Positions 42,472 through 55,735 are shown, numbered from the stretch's first letter. The stretch: DNA of 64,000 nt from Mixophyes australis (GCA_036250195.1 JAVHZZ010000006.1:78577369-78641368); one strand, 5' to 3'. The notes: a model not told the origin generated them from the letters alone. Numbers and translations: made by a program.

Positions 42472-42904
42472 TGTGACAAGGGTACCCTTAGATGATGCAC
42501 ACACGGACATCAGTCACAGACAGCTTCTTGTTGAAAACAGGACTTTTATTGTTCCTTTACAATAAACAGCATACTTTTGCCAGGTTGACACCAGTATATA
42601 ACATCAAGTTGCATACACCCCCTTCTGACCCTAAAGCTAACTAACACAGTCCAGCTCTCTAGCCACTGGCCGACTTGTTCAGCATCAGTCACGCCTTAGA
42701 ATTGTAAAGAGAAGTTTAAATACACAAAACTCCTCCCTTTGGTCTAATTACACCATTAGACCTTATTCTCCACATGCGTGTATTAAATATAGGGTACTTG
42801 GTCTGAAAGAGCTTAACCCTTTCTGCAGCCTGTACCTGCAGGCTTCCCGTGTCCTCACCTGCCCCTATGCAGGAGAGGTGTGGCAAACAGGCCTCTTTGC
42901 TACA
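42472..42904 (-). mobile_element. Possible solo LTR (ERV-like), minus strand
   Basis: On the minus strand it reads TGTAGCAAAGAGGCC...CCTTGTCACA, with a TATTTAAA box (42715-42722) and AATAAA (42545-42550) in LTR order and about 170 nt apart. The boundaries rest on TG...CA ends only; no target duplication is visible, so the call is tentative. Confidence 0.4.
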
Positions 42905-43589
42905 CTAAAAATAAATATAAGAAACACAATTAATACATAAGAACCAACAACAGGTTTGTACCCAAGACTGTTGGAACACAAGAATCACATCCAGTTTTTT
43001 TCTAATGTTATAGATAGTCCAGGAGTGCAAAAATGAACCCATCACCTTTCATCCCTACAGACTTTTTCATGGGGTTGGCAATACCGTACCTGGTGGCTTC
43101 TTAATAGGAAATTTGAATCCACAAGGCTGGGACAGTATCCATTGTAAGGGTCCTTACACTCTTATTGTTGGTTATTAAAATTGGCATAACAGCACTATGT
43201 TAAACCCAATAAAATTAAATTCATGCCACCAATGTGTGTTAGCAATCAAAAGTCAAAAAGATGAAGACTCACAATGCCAATTAATGAATCACAAAGCATC
43301 CTAGTTCTTAGTACCATATTTAAAATACAATTTCTTGTATAAATATGACAAACAAATGTATTGCAATAAATGAATGCATTAATAAATACAATATATCTAC
43401 CTAAAATAACCTATTAATATGGATAAAAACTCACTATCAGGCTGAGTGGAATGGTTCAATAATATCCTAAAAAAAGGAAAGGCAAGAAAATAAGATGTTT
43501 GTGTATGTGTATCTCTTATTCTATGTAGAAATATTGTAGATTTGGCAACAAAAAAAAGAGTATTAGTTATTCATTAGAAAGGAAATAAA
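42905..43589. other. Non-coding stretch, no gene recognised
   Basis: AT-rich, no motif. Confidence 0.4.
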
Positions 43590-44950
43590 ATCAAAATCTA
43601 TAATAAGCCCTTTCAGGGTTAGGGTTCCTAAATTAAAAATCCATCTGGTTTCTTCTTGTGAAATAAATCATAATCACCTCCTCTCCGTTGTTGTCTGCAT
43701 TTATGTATACCCATAAAATTAAGGCTACTAAAATCTCTATTCTGGACTTAAAATGGGCTGACTTACTGTGTGATTATACTCCAAGATGTGCATTGCTCGC
43801 ATGTTCATATATTCTAGTTTTTTATTTCCTTTTGGTCCACCTTACATATTGTAATACCACACAAACAATTTAAAATATAAATAACTCCTTTAGTTTCACA
43901 AGTGATCTTCCATTTAATCTCAAACATTTGCTTATTTATAGCAGAGACAAATTCCTTTTTTACTTTCAAAAAGGGAATCTTAGTATTACACTCATAGCAG
44001 TTTTGACAATGGAAAAAGCCTCCTGTCTGTCAGGATTTTTTCTTATTTCTTCCTCTTTAATAAAACTGTAAACTAATTTTTGTCTGAGATTCTGGCCTTT
44101 TTTTTTAAATAACCTTAGGTTTTGTGGGAAGGTCCTTCAGGGCTTTATCTTTTATCAAAATATGCCAATGGTTTAATAATATCCGCCTCCTGCTTTATAG
44201 GTAAGGAGTTGAAGTCTGTCCATATTTTTAACTTCCTCAAAACCTGTCTTAATTTGAGTGATGTTATTTTCCTTCTCTTCTAATTTTTTCATAAGGGTAA
44301 TACCTTGTTCAATATATGTTGATAATTAGGAACAGTTTTTAGGAATTCATTTAAACTGTCCCTTAGGGATATTGTTCAACTAACTCTTGTAATGGTTGCT
44401 CAATATTGGCATAAATCCATTGCAATAAAACAATTTATAAAAATGTCTTTGTACATAAAACATTTTTAATAAAGAGCTTCAAATCAATGAATCTAATTTT
44501 CACTTTAAACACCACATTTAGTATATTCCAATTAATGTAATAATATTTTCCAGAGATGATTAGTCACCTTGCCACACTACAAGGACAACATCTATATATC
44601 TGTGCCATTGTTTGAGATGTTCCATATATGGAATGTTGACCCAAATCTTATTGTCTTCCTAATTGGCGAAACTTGGGGCAAAAGTAGTCCCCATCGCTGT
44701 GCCTGTGGTCTGTCTATAGTAGGAACCCCCAAACCAGAAGTAGTTGGGCATCAAAATAAATTTGATGTTTAGACTCTTTGGGTCTAAGCCATTAAGGAGA
44801 GCAAGACAAAAAAGGGGTAAATTTAATGCTGGACAAGCCATTTTACAATGCAAGGGGTGCAAATTAGTTTATTATTTATTATGTAAGGCTGTTTTATCAT
44901 GTAGTCCACAAATACTTGTTCGCTTTATTTTGTACACTAAAATTTAAAGT
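43590..44950 (-). pseudogene. Penelope-like element, C-terminal part (RT core to GIY-YIG region)
   Basis: Minus-strand translation gives, in order, FWFGGSYYRQTTGTAMGTTF then APSFAN (the RT GTAMG motif of Penelope-like elements) near 44660-44740, then RYIDVVLVVW near 44600, where the second Asp of the usual YIDD box is lost. Near 43880-43935 comes ITCETKGVIYILNCLCG, matching the start of the GIY-YIG endonuclease, and RRGGDYDLF near 43680. Many stops and frameshifts. With the segment at 46140-47220 it formed one element now split by a LINE. Confidence 0.75.
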
Positions 44951-44959
44951 TGATCTAGG

Positions 44960-46057
44960 ACATGCCCTACCCCAACTATAAATCTGTCCCCACATTTTAA
45001 ATGTACCTCCCCCTCCAAGAAACATGATTTTGCCAAGTTACTTCTTTTTATTGCTTTTCTCTCCTTAATGACTGAGGCCCTTTGTCTCTCCTCACCATTG
45101 CAAAGGGGCATGATCTCTTCTCTCTATAATTTACTGTTTGATTATAGGCCAATCCCTGGGAATAGACACAATCGGGTAAAGGAGAGAAACCATGGCCCAC
45201 CCCCAGAAAAGGATTGTTGGGGGACTATTAGGTCAAGTGTTGCCTCTAGCTCCATGTCTACTTTAATTAAAGAAAACACCTACAAGGTCTATTATAGATG
45301 GTACCTCACACCTGATAGACTTACTAAAATATATCCGACTGCCTCTCCTGTTTGTTGGTGGGGTTAAGGACATAGTGGTACTTTCATACATATCTGGTGG
45401 TCTTGCCTACTCAACTCCTCTTTCTGGGATAAAGTTGGCAACCTGCTGTCCTCCCTTGTCCAGTGTCCTATCAGGAAAAACCTGTGGTCCTTATTTTTAT
45501 GCTACCCTATCCAGGATATCGATACTCATTCAGCTAAGCTGACTCACATGTTCTGGCTCCTGCTGGCTGCCTGATAGCCAAAACCTGGAAACGGCCTGAA
45601 TATCCCCGCGTCTCCACTTTGAAATCCTACATGTGGTTCATAGTCAGTATGGAGACAATTACCTACCACCTGAATGGTAAGGAGGAAAAGTTCCACCAAA
45701 TTTGAGCCCTCTGCTATATAAGTAATGTTGCCTAATCTCTACAGACCACATACCAAGCATTATGCCACCCCCCCCCCTCATCTCCCTCCTAAGCTCTGAG
45801 TTAAGTCCCTCTACCTTCTCTTAGTGATACCTGTGAGGCATATTTTTCTGCTTCTTCTTACAGCTGGCAACCGCCCCAACCTTCTACCACCCTTCCCATC
45901 TCTCCTGTATCCTTTTAATATATTGCATTTGTATTGTTCAGTTTGTATAACTACTTCCATTTTGTCCTGTATGTGACTTTTGTTTTTTTTCATATTGTGA
46001 CTGTGCCTTTATTCTTTTATCTTGTAACTTCTTTTATCTTGATTGTCACTCATGTTT
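44960..46057 (+). pseudogene. Tx1/L1-type LINE ORF2 C-terminal fragment
   Basis: The frame at about 45200-45370 gives YKVYYRWYLTPDRLTKIYPT then ASPVCWWG, continuing with a shift to GTFIHIWWSC: the C-x-x-x-C...H...C region at the end of L1/Tx1 ORF2 proteins. Text similar to YHLNGKEEKF appears near 45670. A T-rich 3' UTR follows to about 46057. It sits inside the Penelope-like element, in the opposite orientation, and is 5'-truncated and frameshifted. Confidence 0.7.
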
Positions 46058-46137
46058 GTTCAATATCATCATCATCAGCTATTCATATAGCGCCACTGAT
46101 TCGGCAGCGCTGTACAGAGAACACACTCACTTCAGAA
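46058..46137 (-). repeat. L2-like 3' tail fragment
   Basis: ATCATCATCAGCTATTCATA followed by TAGCGCCACTGATTCGGCAGCGCTGTACAG is the inverse of the tail found at 62400-62497 (CAGCGCTGCGGAATCAGTGG, then CGCTATATAAATAAA). Confidence 0.7.
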
Positions 46138-46139
46138 AA

Positions 46140-47220
46140 CTAGTTTTTTTTGCCACTATGGACTGGAGGAAAGTGTCAATATAAGTGGAAACTTTCAATG
46201 TTAATGTACCTACAACAGAGACAATTGGTCTCCCTGGTGGTTGGGATAGGTTCTGGTTTTTAGGGAGATAGTAGAACATCAGCACTCAAGGGTGTTCGTC
46301 CATCAAAAAGTCATATTGCTTTCGGTTAATATTCCCTAATATTTACCTTCTCCCTAAAGTTCAAAAAGTTTATTTTTAGAACCATTTGCAGGATCCTTGC
46401 TAAGTACTTCATATGTTCCTTCATCAGATAATAGTCGTTCAACTTCTTTTGTTTAATAAGATGACTCCTCCACCCTTATCTACTGGTTTTATAATAATTT
46501 GTTCATATCATTGTTCCTTAGAGCTTTTCAATCTTCATTGAATAAATTATATTTAACATATTCTCTTTCGTCAACATTAATGATTTCACCAACTAGTTTT
46601 TCAAATTTTGCAATAAATTTATTTTTCATAAAACTTAGATAAAATATAGAATTGTTTTAAGACTCGTATGTACAAAATTAGAATTTTTTGCATTTGGATT
46701 GACGATATAAATATTGTCTGTCTTGCGTTTCATAAAATACTTTTTCAATGTAAGCTTTCTAATAAACTTATGTAAGTCTATAAAAGTCTAAAATTTGTTT
46801 AACCTTTTATGTGGAGCAAACTTGAGGCCCTTATTTAAAATACCAATATGTCTCGGTTCCAGTGGAAAACTTCTTTTTGGGTGTTTTTGTTTTTCGCACA
46901 TCTTCTTTCTCTCCTAGTTCTAGCAATCTGTTTTTTGCCCATATACCTTCCTAACCTCCAATTTAAATATTCTTTTATCGGGGGTTTCTCTAACTGCAGA
47001 CTTGTTTCTAAAAAACCATAAGAAATCTGATCAATAAGGTCAGCATGGTCACTAGAATAATTCTCCTTGCCTACCTCTTCATATGTAGTCAATTTATGAT
47101 TCTCCTTAATCTTGTGTATTAAAGCTGTAACTCAATTCATTATTTTTCTCCATCGCTTCAACACTCAATCAAGAGGATTCAATTTGAGTGTCGTGTCTCT
47201 TTCTTCTCATTACATTATTT
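46140..47220 (-). pseudogene. Penelope-like element, N-terminal part of RT
   Basis: Minus-strand translation contains KPVDKGGGVILLNK near 46430-46480, the first RT block of Penelope-like elements, and FYYLPKNQ...PPGRPIVSVVGTL near 46200-46260. Both are in register with the RT blocks at 44660 in the same orientation, once the LINE insert is removed. The N-terminal frame at 46835-47092 has no recognised motif. The right boundary is approximate. Confidence 0.7.
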
Positions 47221-47224
47221 ACAT

Positions 47225-49449
47225 CTGTCGACCTTTCGGTCTTCTACAGACCAAGTATAGTTGGCACAATTGTGAACTGAGGCAGACTATTGCAGAGGGC
47301 CTGAGGGCCGGTGTAAAAGCACTCTGATGATGATGACAGTCACTTCTGATTGGCCTGTTGCGGTTTCACCTCTGAAGTCTGATAGGTGCTTTCTTCATTG
47401 CTCATGCCTATATTATATGATCTTGGGGTCATATTTTTTTTTTTTAGAAATTTTCTTTCATTTTTTGCTACTTTCATTTGTACACGAGAAGAAAGATTGT
47501 ACTTGCTGTATTAAGCCTTATATTGAATGCATTTTTCACTATCAAAATAAAATGTTAAAAAACTATTATGCTTATGTCCTGGTTGCATGTAACTGTATGT
47601 TCATCTTTTATGTCCAGCTCTAAATCATCCAGCATACGCATCAAGTGTGAATTTGTCATGTGTCTCTAGCCTTAGATAAACAATACATAATTTAAATGCA
47701 CCCAAATAATATTTTATGTTTACAGACATATATTTAAAAAAGTTTAACAAGCTTGATCTTTGTACCAGAAAGGTTTATTTTTGTAGTTATTTATCTTTTA
47801 TTATCTCCCTCCTGTCCTGCTGACATTTCCTGCATAATGCTCTTGTCTTAAGTATTCAAATGGGAGTGTGTGATAAGATTCAGCACTATTCAAATAACGT
47901 AAGAAGCACAACAGCCCCATCCAAAGTGCATTAGGGAGAAAATAAGAAAAAATAAATAGAAAAGTACCTGTGTCTAGTTAACAATACAAAAGACACAAAT
48001 GAAGATTTATGCTAGGTGACCGTAAGATATTAACCTTTAGTTGCTGCTGAATTACCGTGTTTTCTCTGTATGGATAGTGTAAAATACAGAAAGTACATCT
48101 TACCTGACATAAAATGAGAACCTGTTCATACTTGACCTTTTTTACTTTTGTCAGAAAAACGTATAAACAATTCTTCACTTATTGAACATTACTGTACCCA
48201 AAATCTGTATAACAAATTGTTTATAGTTTTTATCCCTTGAACATAGCATATTGTAAATATTACTACATGTATTGGATTACCTTTCTGGAGACCTTCACAT
48301 CATCAGGAAGAGTTGTTGACTTTTATTGCCCTTGGATATGGCGCAGCTCTGTTATGTTCCATGATTTTGATACAGTTGTAGTGCGAGTGTAACAGAAATA
48401 AATAACTCTGCCTAACGATGAAGTACGTAAGAGACAGAAAGGTATAGGCGAAAGTTGCAAGCAGGATTGTATGGTATGTACAAGTAAATAAAGGTAAGAC
48501 TTCTGAACATCCCACTCCACCCTGTTTTATCTTCTGTATATTTGCATAAAATTATTTTTATCATTTGGAAGAGAAAGTTTTCCATCTCCGAAAATGTATG
48601 AAGGGATATAAATGGCCTTACATGTATGTATGTCTTTACGCGGCCAACAAGCACAATGTGTCAATAGGTTCCTATGTTTATTCTAACCTCTCAAGGTATA
48701 ATAAAACAAATGCAACAAACTTGCGTAAATATCCCAAGTGCATTCACGTCATAATAAACATATCACACATGACACTCTCAGCATTTTCCATTTTCAGGTC
48801 TAGAGCCATAGGCCCACAGGGATGACTAAAACAAGAAGATACAATATTCTTCAGTGAGAGTCCAAGAAATGTTCTTTTCTTAACCTTCTCAGCAACCCCT
48901 GTGGCACCCCAGGGTTCTCATGGGGCATTCCAACGTAGGTGTTATATAATGACACACCCTAATACAATTCCAGCAAGTCTCCAATTCATAGTACTCTTAT
49001 CATATCACAGAAAGCAAAAGTAGAAGTATATTTTTAAAACTTGAATCAAATATAAATGTAACCCCCTGCCACTGTGTTTGTGGTTTATGGGGTGTGTGAA
49101 TTAAGTAGTGCACCTCCTTTTCTACACCCTGGCTAGCTCTTTGGTCGTGGGTATAAATGACCAGAGGGTCTCCGCACCCCCTCTCATTAAAAATAAACTC
49201 TTTCTTTATACTCCTCTTCATTCCAGCATGATACTTCAGTTGCAAATCTTGTTTCTCACTCCAACACAGTAAATCACCCCTCCTCCGTGTGGGCCTTATC
49301 CCTTGGGCTATAACACATTCTCACTGAGCTCTCTCTGACCCTCCTGGGATTTTCACACTCACTCGAATTTGCCCAGACTCTGACACCCTCTCCAGCCAGT
49401 GCACTCTCAGCCATTCTTGGTAGATCTAATACTCTCAGAGTTAAGGAGT
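47225..49449. other. Non-coding stretch, no gene recognised
   Basis: Mostly AT-rich. A promoter-like block at 49140-49210 (GGTATAAATGACC and AAAAATAAACTC) followed by pyrimidine-rich text to about 49430 could be an LTR remnant, but I cannot place its ends. Confidence 0.35.
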
Positions 49450-49977
49450 GCACACTGTTTGGCAGTCAGATGGGCGAGTCTGGGATTGGCAGATGCCAGG
49501 AGAACGTTACCTGCCTGACTGCATTATGCCAACTGTGAAGTTTAGTGGATGAGGGATAATGGTATGAGGCTGTTTTTCAGGGTTTGGACTAGGCCCCTTA
49601 TCTCCAGTGAAGGGCACTGTTTATGCTTTTGCATACCAAGTAATTTTGGACAATGCTATGCTTCCAACTTTGTGGCAACAGTTTGGGGAATTCCCTTTTC
49701 TATTCCAACATGACTGTGTCACAGTGCACAAAGCAAGGACCACAAAGACATGGTTTGATGAGTTCGGTGTGGAAGAACTTTACTGGCCTGCACAGAGCCC
49801 TAACCTCAACCCCATCGAACACCTTTGGGATGAACTGGAACGGAGATTGCAAGCCAGGCCTTCTCAGAAAACATCAGTGCCTGACCCCATAAATGCTCTA
49901 CAGAATGAATGGGCACAAATTCCCACAGAAACACTCCAACATCTTGTGGAAAGCCTTTAAAGAAGAGTGGAATACAT
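49450..49977 (+). pseudogene. Tc1-like transposase, C-terminal fragment
   Basis: The open frame 49607-49960 encodes the second half of a Tc1-family transposase: FLFQHDCVTVHKARTTKTWF (catalytic second Asp), GVEELYWPAQSPNLNPIEHL then WDELERRL (catalytic Glu), and WAQIPTETLQHLVESL. The preceding 150 bp keep the MPGE-type region in broken frames with stops. The N-terminal paired-type DNA-binding domain, the first Asp in frame and both inverted repeats are missing, so it is dead. Confidence 0.9.
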
Positions 49978-52010
49978 TTGAAATATATTTATTAGGATGT
50001 ACTTAATGTCTACTGTACATAAAATATATTTTTACAGTTGCTCCTGTTTACAAACACATATTATAACATGCATACTTGACTGTCGTCATTAGTAATCGAG
50101 ACTTAGAATAGCCCTTTAGCCGGACCAAGAGATACGGCAGAAAATCAAATATCTTTGAGATGCCCAAAGATTGAATTATTCGTCACCACATGCGCTCGAG
50201 ATTGGCACGCCCTTACTGTACATATAATATGTGCATACGCCCCTTCCCTGTCCATTCCCTCTGGGAAATTGTAAGCTGCAGTAAGAGTCTTTTGCATATG
50301 AAGGTGAATTGAACGTTGCTGCGTTTAGTTGTGTATGGCCCGGTTCTGGGCATGCGCAGATCAAATTTGTGGACGATATGCTCAAAATCGGCAGATACGT
50401 GCCTTGATGAATCAGGCCCGGGGACACTATATGGCAGTGCCTCAGTGCTGCCCCTATTAATTGGTTCCACACTGCTTTGACAGCTCCCCCCTTTGTTATT
50501 TGAGTCCCCCCAACTTTATTACCTCAGGGGCTTTTCTTTATCAGTATGAGGACTCATTCTTGGGGCTCTCTGAATTTGGGGACTCCTTCCCCTCTTTATA
50601 TGCAACCATACTCTCAGGTAATTTCTCCCTCAAATCTGTCCCATTTCACTCATATTCTCTCAGTTATAATGTACATTTGTACCCCCATGGCAGCAGGCCA
50701 TGGATCCGCTCCCAAATTTAACGCAGGATCCCAGGACATTCTCCCCTCAGTCCCGGAACCCTGGCTGTCTCTCTCTCTCTCTACCTACACACCTCTCCTC
50801 AGCTCATACCAGCCTTGCTAAGCAACTGTTCCTGGTGTGTCTCCTCTGGGTCCTAGCGCTTGGGCTACACATTCAGCCACTTGTTGGCATGAATAATAAT
50901 GTCAGAGGGGGCTTTACATAAAAATCCAAAACAGAAAAGTACATATAGGTAAAGGCATATAAAAAGCATATAAAAGAAACCAGAGTTAGGGAGTGCAATA
51001 GAAGGAAAATAAGTCATATTAAATGCTAGAATGGGAGACATCTTAATGCACTAAAAATTCATAAAAACTAAAGTAAAAGTTAGTTTTTACTGAACATTCA
51101 TTAATATGCCTAAAACCAATTCCAGACCTGATTCATTAACAAGGTGTAGATCTGAAGAAACGTCTGTTGATGAATACTGGTCTAGGTCTGCTCTACTCTA
51201 ACAGATAATACACTGCCTAAGTTCAAATCAACAATCACGGAGACCATAACTGACTGCTTTCCTAACAATCTACATAACTAAACTAGAATCCCTACACTGT
51301 GCAAAACACATAAAGCAGTTATCTGAAAAGAATGAGAAATCAATTCACTGGTTAAACTTACACTTTTATGAAATGTGCATTGAGTCGACACAATGTTGGC
51401 AAACGCACTTAAGGCCCAAAGAACATTCCACACAATTCAATTAATAAAGGATGTGACAGTCACATCTCAATATACCCACATTAAATTAATAAGATCTTTA
51501 AACATTACTTTAAATTACTATAAAATATAAAATAATCTTACCAAAGCCAACATCTTGAACAAAAACAAATTTAATGATTATTCATTCTCAAGCAATCTAT
51601 TAAAAATTGACTCAGCAGGGACATAGACAAAGAGGAGATCAATGATGCCATAACATCTCAGGAACCCTTCAAAGCCCCAGGTCCTTGCCACCAAATCTGG
51701 ACTGACATCTCAACGTATATGTTTTATATATCATATATGGAATATTTCACTAGCCTGCAGAATAACATTATAAAAATTCCATAAAATTTGGAACCTTGGT
51801 ATAGTTTCAACAGCACTCCAATCCCCTTCCCACCTCCCCACGTTTCCCTCAATACTTCACCACATTTACACCACCGGCACATTGCCTTTTGTCAAGCTAC
51901 TACATGGCACTACAGAAAGCAATCCACACAGGAAATGCTTGTTATGTATTGTCTATTTAATGTGATCTATTTTTAAATGGTTGCAATTCTATGTGAACAT
52001 TGTAAACAGT
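49978..52010. other. Non-coding stretch, mostly unrecognised
   Basis: Contains a right-end fragment of the GGCCTGATTCATCA MITE (CTTGATGAATCAGGCC, about 50402-50418). Short pyrimidine-rich frames at 50461-50921 have no protein motif. Confidence 0.4.
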
Positions 52011-52014
52011 CTAA

Positions 52015-52189
52015 GGGCTAGATTTACTAAGCTGCGGGTTTGAAAAAGTGGGGATGTTGCCTATAGCAACCAATCATATTCTAGCTTTCATTTATTTAGT
52101 ACCTTCTACAAAATGATAGCTAGATTCTGATTGGTTGCTATAGGCAACATCCCCACTTTTTCAAACCCGCAGCTTAGTAAATGTAGCCC
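52015..52189. mobile_element. Long-palindrome MITE, copy A, with RFX-like sites
   Basis: Almost the whole 175 bp is one inverted repeat: GGGCTAGATTTACTAAGCTG at the left and its inverse at the right, with arms over 65 bp. Flanked by TAA on both sides. Each arm contains an X-box-like palindrome (GTTGCCTATAGCAAC at 52056-52070; GTTGCTATAGGCAAC at 52134-52148) adjoining CCAAT. Copy B is at 60557. Confidence 0.9.
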
Positions 52190-52661
52190 TAAGTCTTTGT
52201 TACTGTATAACTTGAAACCCTATGTCATAGCAATTTTGAATTTAATGTACCCTGTAAAACTTTAAATAAAGAAAAATGAAGTTCACAGTCCATGCTACAG
52301 ACTTTGAACTTAAGAGGGATGTAAAGAGCTGACTACAATGCAATATTTACCTGATTGAGCAGGGGCAGAACAGTGCATCAGGACTCTATAAGCAAAACTT
52401 GGGATGGGGCCGGTGATTCCCGTTATGCACTTTTAAGCTAAATATTGCCATTTTAAACAGTATTAGATATACCAATGAAGTAAAAATTACTAATTTAGAC
52501 ATTAGCGTGAAGAAAATTGACATTTTAACATAAATGTCCTTCATTTTGCTACCCCCTCATCAGTTGCTTCAGGCTGACTCCTTAAAGGCACTTCTCTCAC
52601 TGGAGGGCACATCTTGGCATTTTAGTTGCCACTGTCAGAATACTCTGAGTCATTAAGGAAA

Positions 52662-52878
52662 CAGGGGCGGATCTAGAAAAGTACTGTACCCGGTGCGATT
52701 TAGGGGGGGGGATTTAGGCCCCGCCCCTTTCTAAAATACTAGGCTGCCGACGGAGCAGCCGGGCAGCACACTGTCCCTGCCTGTCACGGCTGGACGGACC
52801 TGCACATACTGTGCAGCCGTCGGCAGCAAGTGTCTGCTAGGGGGGGCGATCGCCCCCCCCCCCTGGATCCACCAACGT
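52662..52878. mobile_element. hAT MITE, diverged relative of 1481-1659, inverted
   Basis: CAGGGGCGGATCTAGAAAAG at the left; degenerate GGATCCACCAACG at the right. The TGTGCAGCCGTCGGCAGC module and long G/C runs match 1481-1659. The 8-bp duplication is no longer visible. Confidence 0.7.
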
Positions 52879-52879
52879 A

Positions 52880-54120
52880 CTGTGTGTTAGTTTGACAACC
52901 CCGCACAAATCATCTCTGCATACCCCCATAGTCAACAAGGAACGGATCTCAAGATACATTTATTTTTACTCTACTTTACTCTATTACATCCGACACAGCG
53001 GGGTATGTACAATTCCAGGCCAGCGTCAGCCTGCGGACCCCATGGCATTACAGGCCGCAGACCTGCCGGCATCATACGATATAAAAAAAAATAATTAACA
53101 GCATAACCCCCCCAGAAGAAAAAACAGACTAACCCTACTGCTGTCAGCCTAGGCTGGCAGTAGCAAAATCGGGGGGACAAAAAGCACGGGGTCCCCCAAT
53201 TTTACTGTAACCAGCACTAGGCTTTTCAGCAAGGATGCCATAATGACAACTAGCCCCAGGCTGGTCACCATGGGACTGGATTTCCTAGGGATATGGGGCC
53301 CATCAAAAAAAAAATGCGGGCCCATCTCTAGAGGTATGCAGCCCCATGCTGAAAGTACTAGGGCTCTTCTGACACCCTCGAGCAGTGTTTATGGGCTAAA
53401 AAAATAGAATTTAATAATTAAGACACCATTTTGTGTTGGTGCAGTACAGGTGCCAGCAAGCCCAGGCAGCCATGCTGGGAATGTTGGTGCTTGTAGTACT
53501 ACAAGGCATGCTGGCACTTGGAGAACCTGGCCTGTGGTAGTAGTATTCAAACCCAAGGACATTGGGGACCATTTACAATGTTAACAAATGCGACAAAGCT
53601 GAATTTTTATGCTCTATTGCACCTATTTACTGTATCATACACAGAAAGGTCCACCCACCCCTTTCCGCATTTTCATAGCCCACTTTGGCAGGTGCTTTGC
53701 CAACCTTCAATCAGAGTGCTTCCTACTGTTACATACAGTACTTACATGTCCCATGACCTTCATTATGTATTATATATCTCATGCCGCTGAGGAGATTTCT
53801 GAACTTTCTTTACTTCATGTCACAAGTTTACATTTTTAGTTTACTATAATATGGTTTACTGTGCCTAAACACTTTATGTGTAAAATGCATTAGTATTTGA
53901 TAAAATAATTCCATAAGAATTCACCTCTAAGGTGGTGTAAATATCTGCCCGTGTTATGGGGTCTGAGCTCTTCGCACTCCCACTAGGACAGGAATAACTA
54001 ATTACTATCACTTGGAATCCATTTTTAGAACCATGTCAAAGCATATACACTGCTCAAAACTTCCTAATAACCCTGTTCGCCTATGAGATATTAATCATTC
54101 CCCTATTTATTCTTAGACAT
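52880..54120. other. Non-coding stretch, no gene recognised
   Basis: Short unremarkable frames and poly-A/G runs; no complete element. Confidence 0.4.
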
Positions 54121-54123
54121 ATA

Positions 54124-54346
54124 GGGACATATTCAATTGTTGGCGTTACAGCCAAAAGTAACGCGCCCCACGCATTATTATCGGCATTACGGTAATAGTG
54201 CGCGTAAATACCATTATTACGGTACTTTTCACGCTGGATTTTAGCTCGCGACTCAGGGAGCTGCGAGCTGAAATCCGACTTATTATTACCGTAATAAAGG
54301 TAATAGTTTTTCCGGGACGGAAACCGCCAACAATTGAATATGTCCC
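54124..54346. mobile_element. Palindromic MITE with GGGACATATTCAATTG ends
   Basis: GGGACATATTCAATTGTTGG at the left and its exact inverse at the right; ATA on both sides. The centre contains TTACGG/CCGTAA short palindromes. 223 bp, related to 3084-3296 by the CATATTCAATT end. Confidence 0.85.
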
Positions 54347-55735
54347 ATATGATCCTTTTTCATTACTGGCGAATACAGTCTTGACAAAACCCTTCTGCTC
54401 CCAGATTACCCTTGCTATGGCCTTCCTGTTTTTCCCCTTTCCTATTTTTAGATATATTTAATATTTTAAATGTTTGATTATATTATTAATCATTTACTAA
54501 TAAATGATATATAATTACATATTCTCTCTATAGCACTGTGTTATATGATTGGCAATGTACAAATAAACAACAGTAATACTATTGAAACATATTTTTCTAT
54601 GGTTATCTGTTAAGCTGTCTACAAAGCTTAGCCCTTGCATTTAATATTTTATATTTTTAATATTTAATTATATAACTATAAACAATAATTTAATCATATA
54701 AATGTTTATATCATTTAAAATTCCTTATTTTTACAAGCTTCAATTTATTATATAAACAACACTTATCTGTTTTGTGTTCACAAACTCTTATATTGTACTT
54801 ATTTTCAGTTATGCTCTATATTAACATTTCTCAATGAAAGATATCTCAATGAAAAAAGAGCAAAAAAACATACTGCTGTACTAATATGTGTGCAACTCCA
54901 TAACAGTGTGACTTTAATAGACACTTATGAACCTATTTCTCAACCTCCGATGAGGTTAAAATCTGCAGGATTACTGCACTAACTGGTACCAAGGCATTTT
55001 ATCATTATGATCTCCGATATCGCAGCCTCATCATTCGCAAATCCAGGTTCCATAGGTGTTTATGGGGACTGCGATTATGCACTATTTATCAAGCTCCGAA
55101 ATTTCGAAATTTGTAGCTTGACCCCGACAGTTGTAGTCTTTGTGGAGAGCATCGCAAGAGAGGGACCTTCGGATTCTTCCCCAGCTAACTTCGTGCTCTC
55201 AACATCGCAAATTCTGCCTGACTATAGGAACCTGTAAGTAAATTGCCATCACATTACTCTAAACTGTAGCTGCTGCCCCGACTGAATAAAGTTACTAAAT
55301 AGACTCATGAATAATAATTAATAATAATGTCTTTTCAATGCGAAAAATAAATGATAACTAACAGGAGAAAAATATGATGAGGCATAAATAGACCCCATAA
55401 CCTCAGAAAACAGGGACTTAACCTAAAAAAACAGGGACTATCAACTTCAAGGCCGTGCCACTGCACTTTAATGCAATTTTAATTAAGAACGCATATTGCA
55501 GTGACAAGGTCAAAATGTGGAAAGCAGGACAAGTTTATACTCTATACTTCTACTCATTCCTTGCAGGGTGGATACCATGGGTATTTTTAATTTTAAAGTT
55601 GTGGCATACAGTGGACTTTATATGTGGCATTCATAAATGAAAAAACAGTATGCTGCTTGGTTCAGCAATGGCTTATTCATTTACATTGAGAAAGGAGAGA
55701 CTGAAAGTGATTGAGACTTTCACATGATGTGTTCC
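54347..55735. other. Non-coding stretch, no gene recognised
   Basis: Very AT-rich to about 54900. The segment 55007-55240 (GATATCGCAGCC, GGGACTGCGATT) looks like a decayed MITE rather than an exon. Confidence 0.4.

Noticed and set aside
42472..42904. A complete endogenous retrovirus
   Set aside because: Only an LTR-like block with TATA and AATAAA is seen; there is no neighbouring gag, pol or env and no target duplication.
53518..53839. Host coding exon in short plus-strand frames
   Set aside because: No splice sites flank the frames and the sequence shows no recognisable protein motif.
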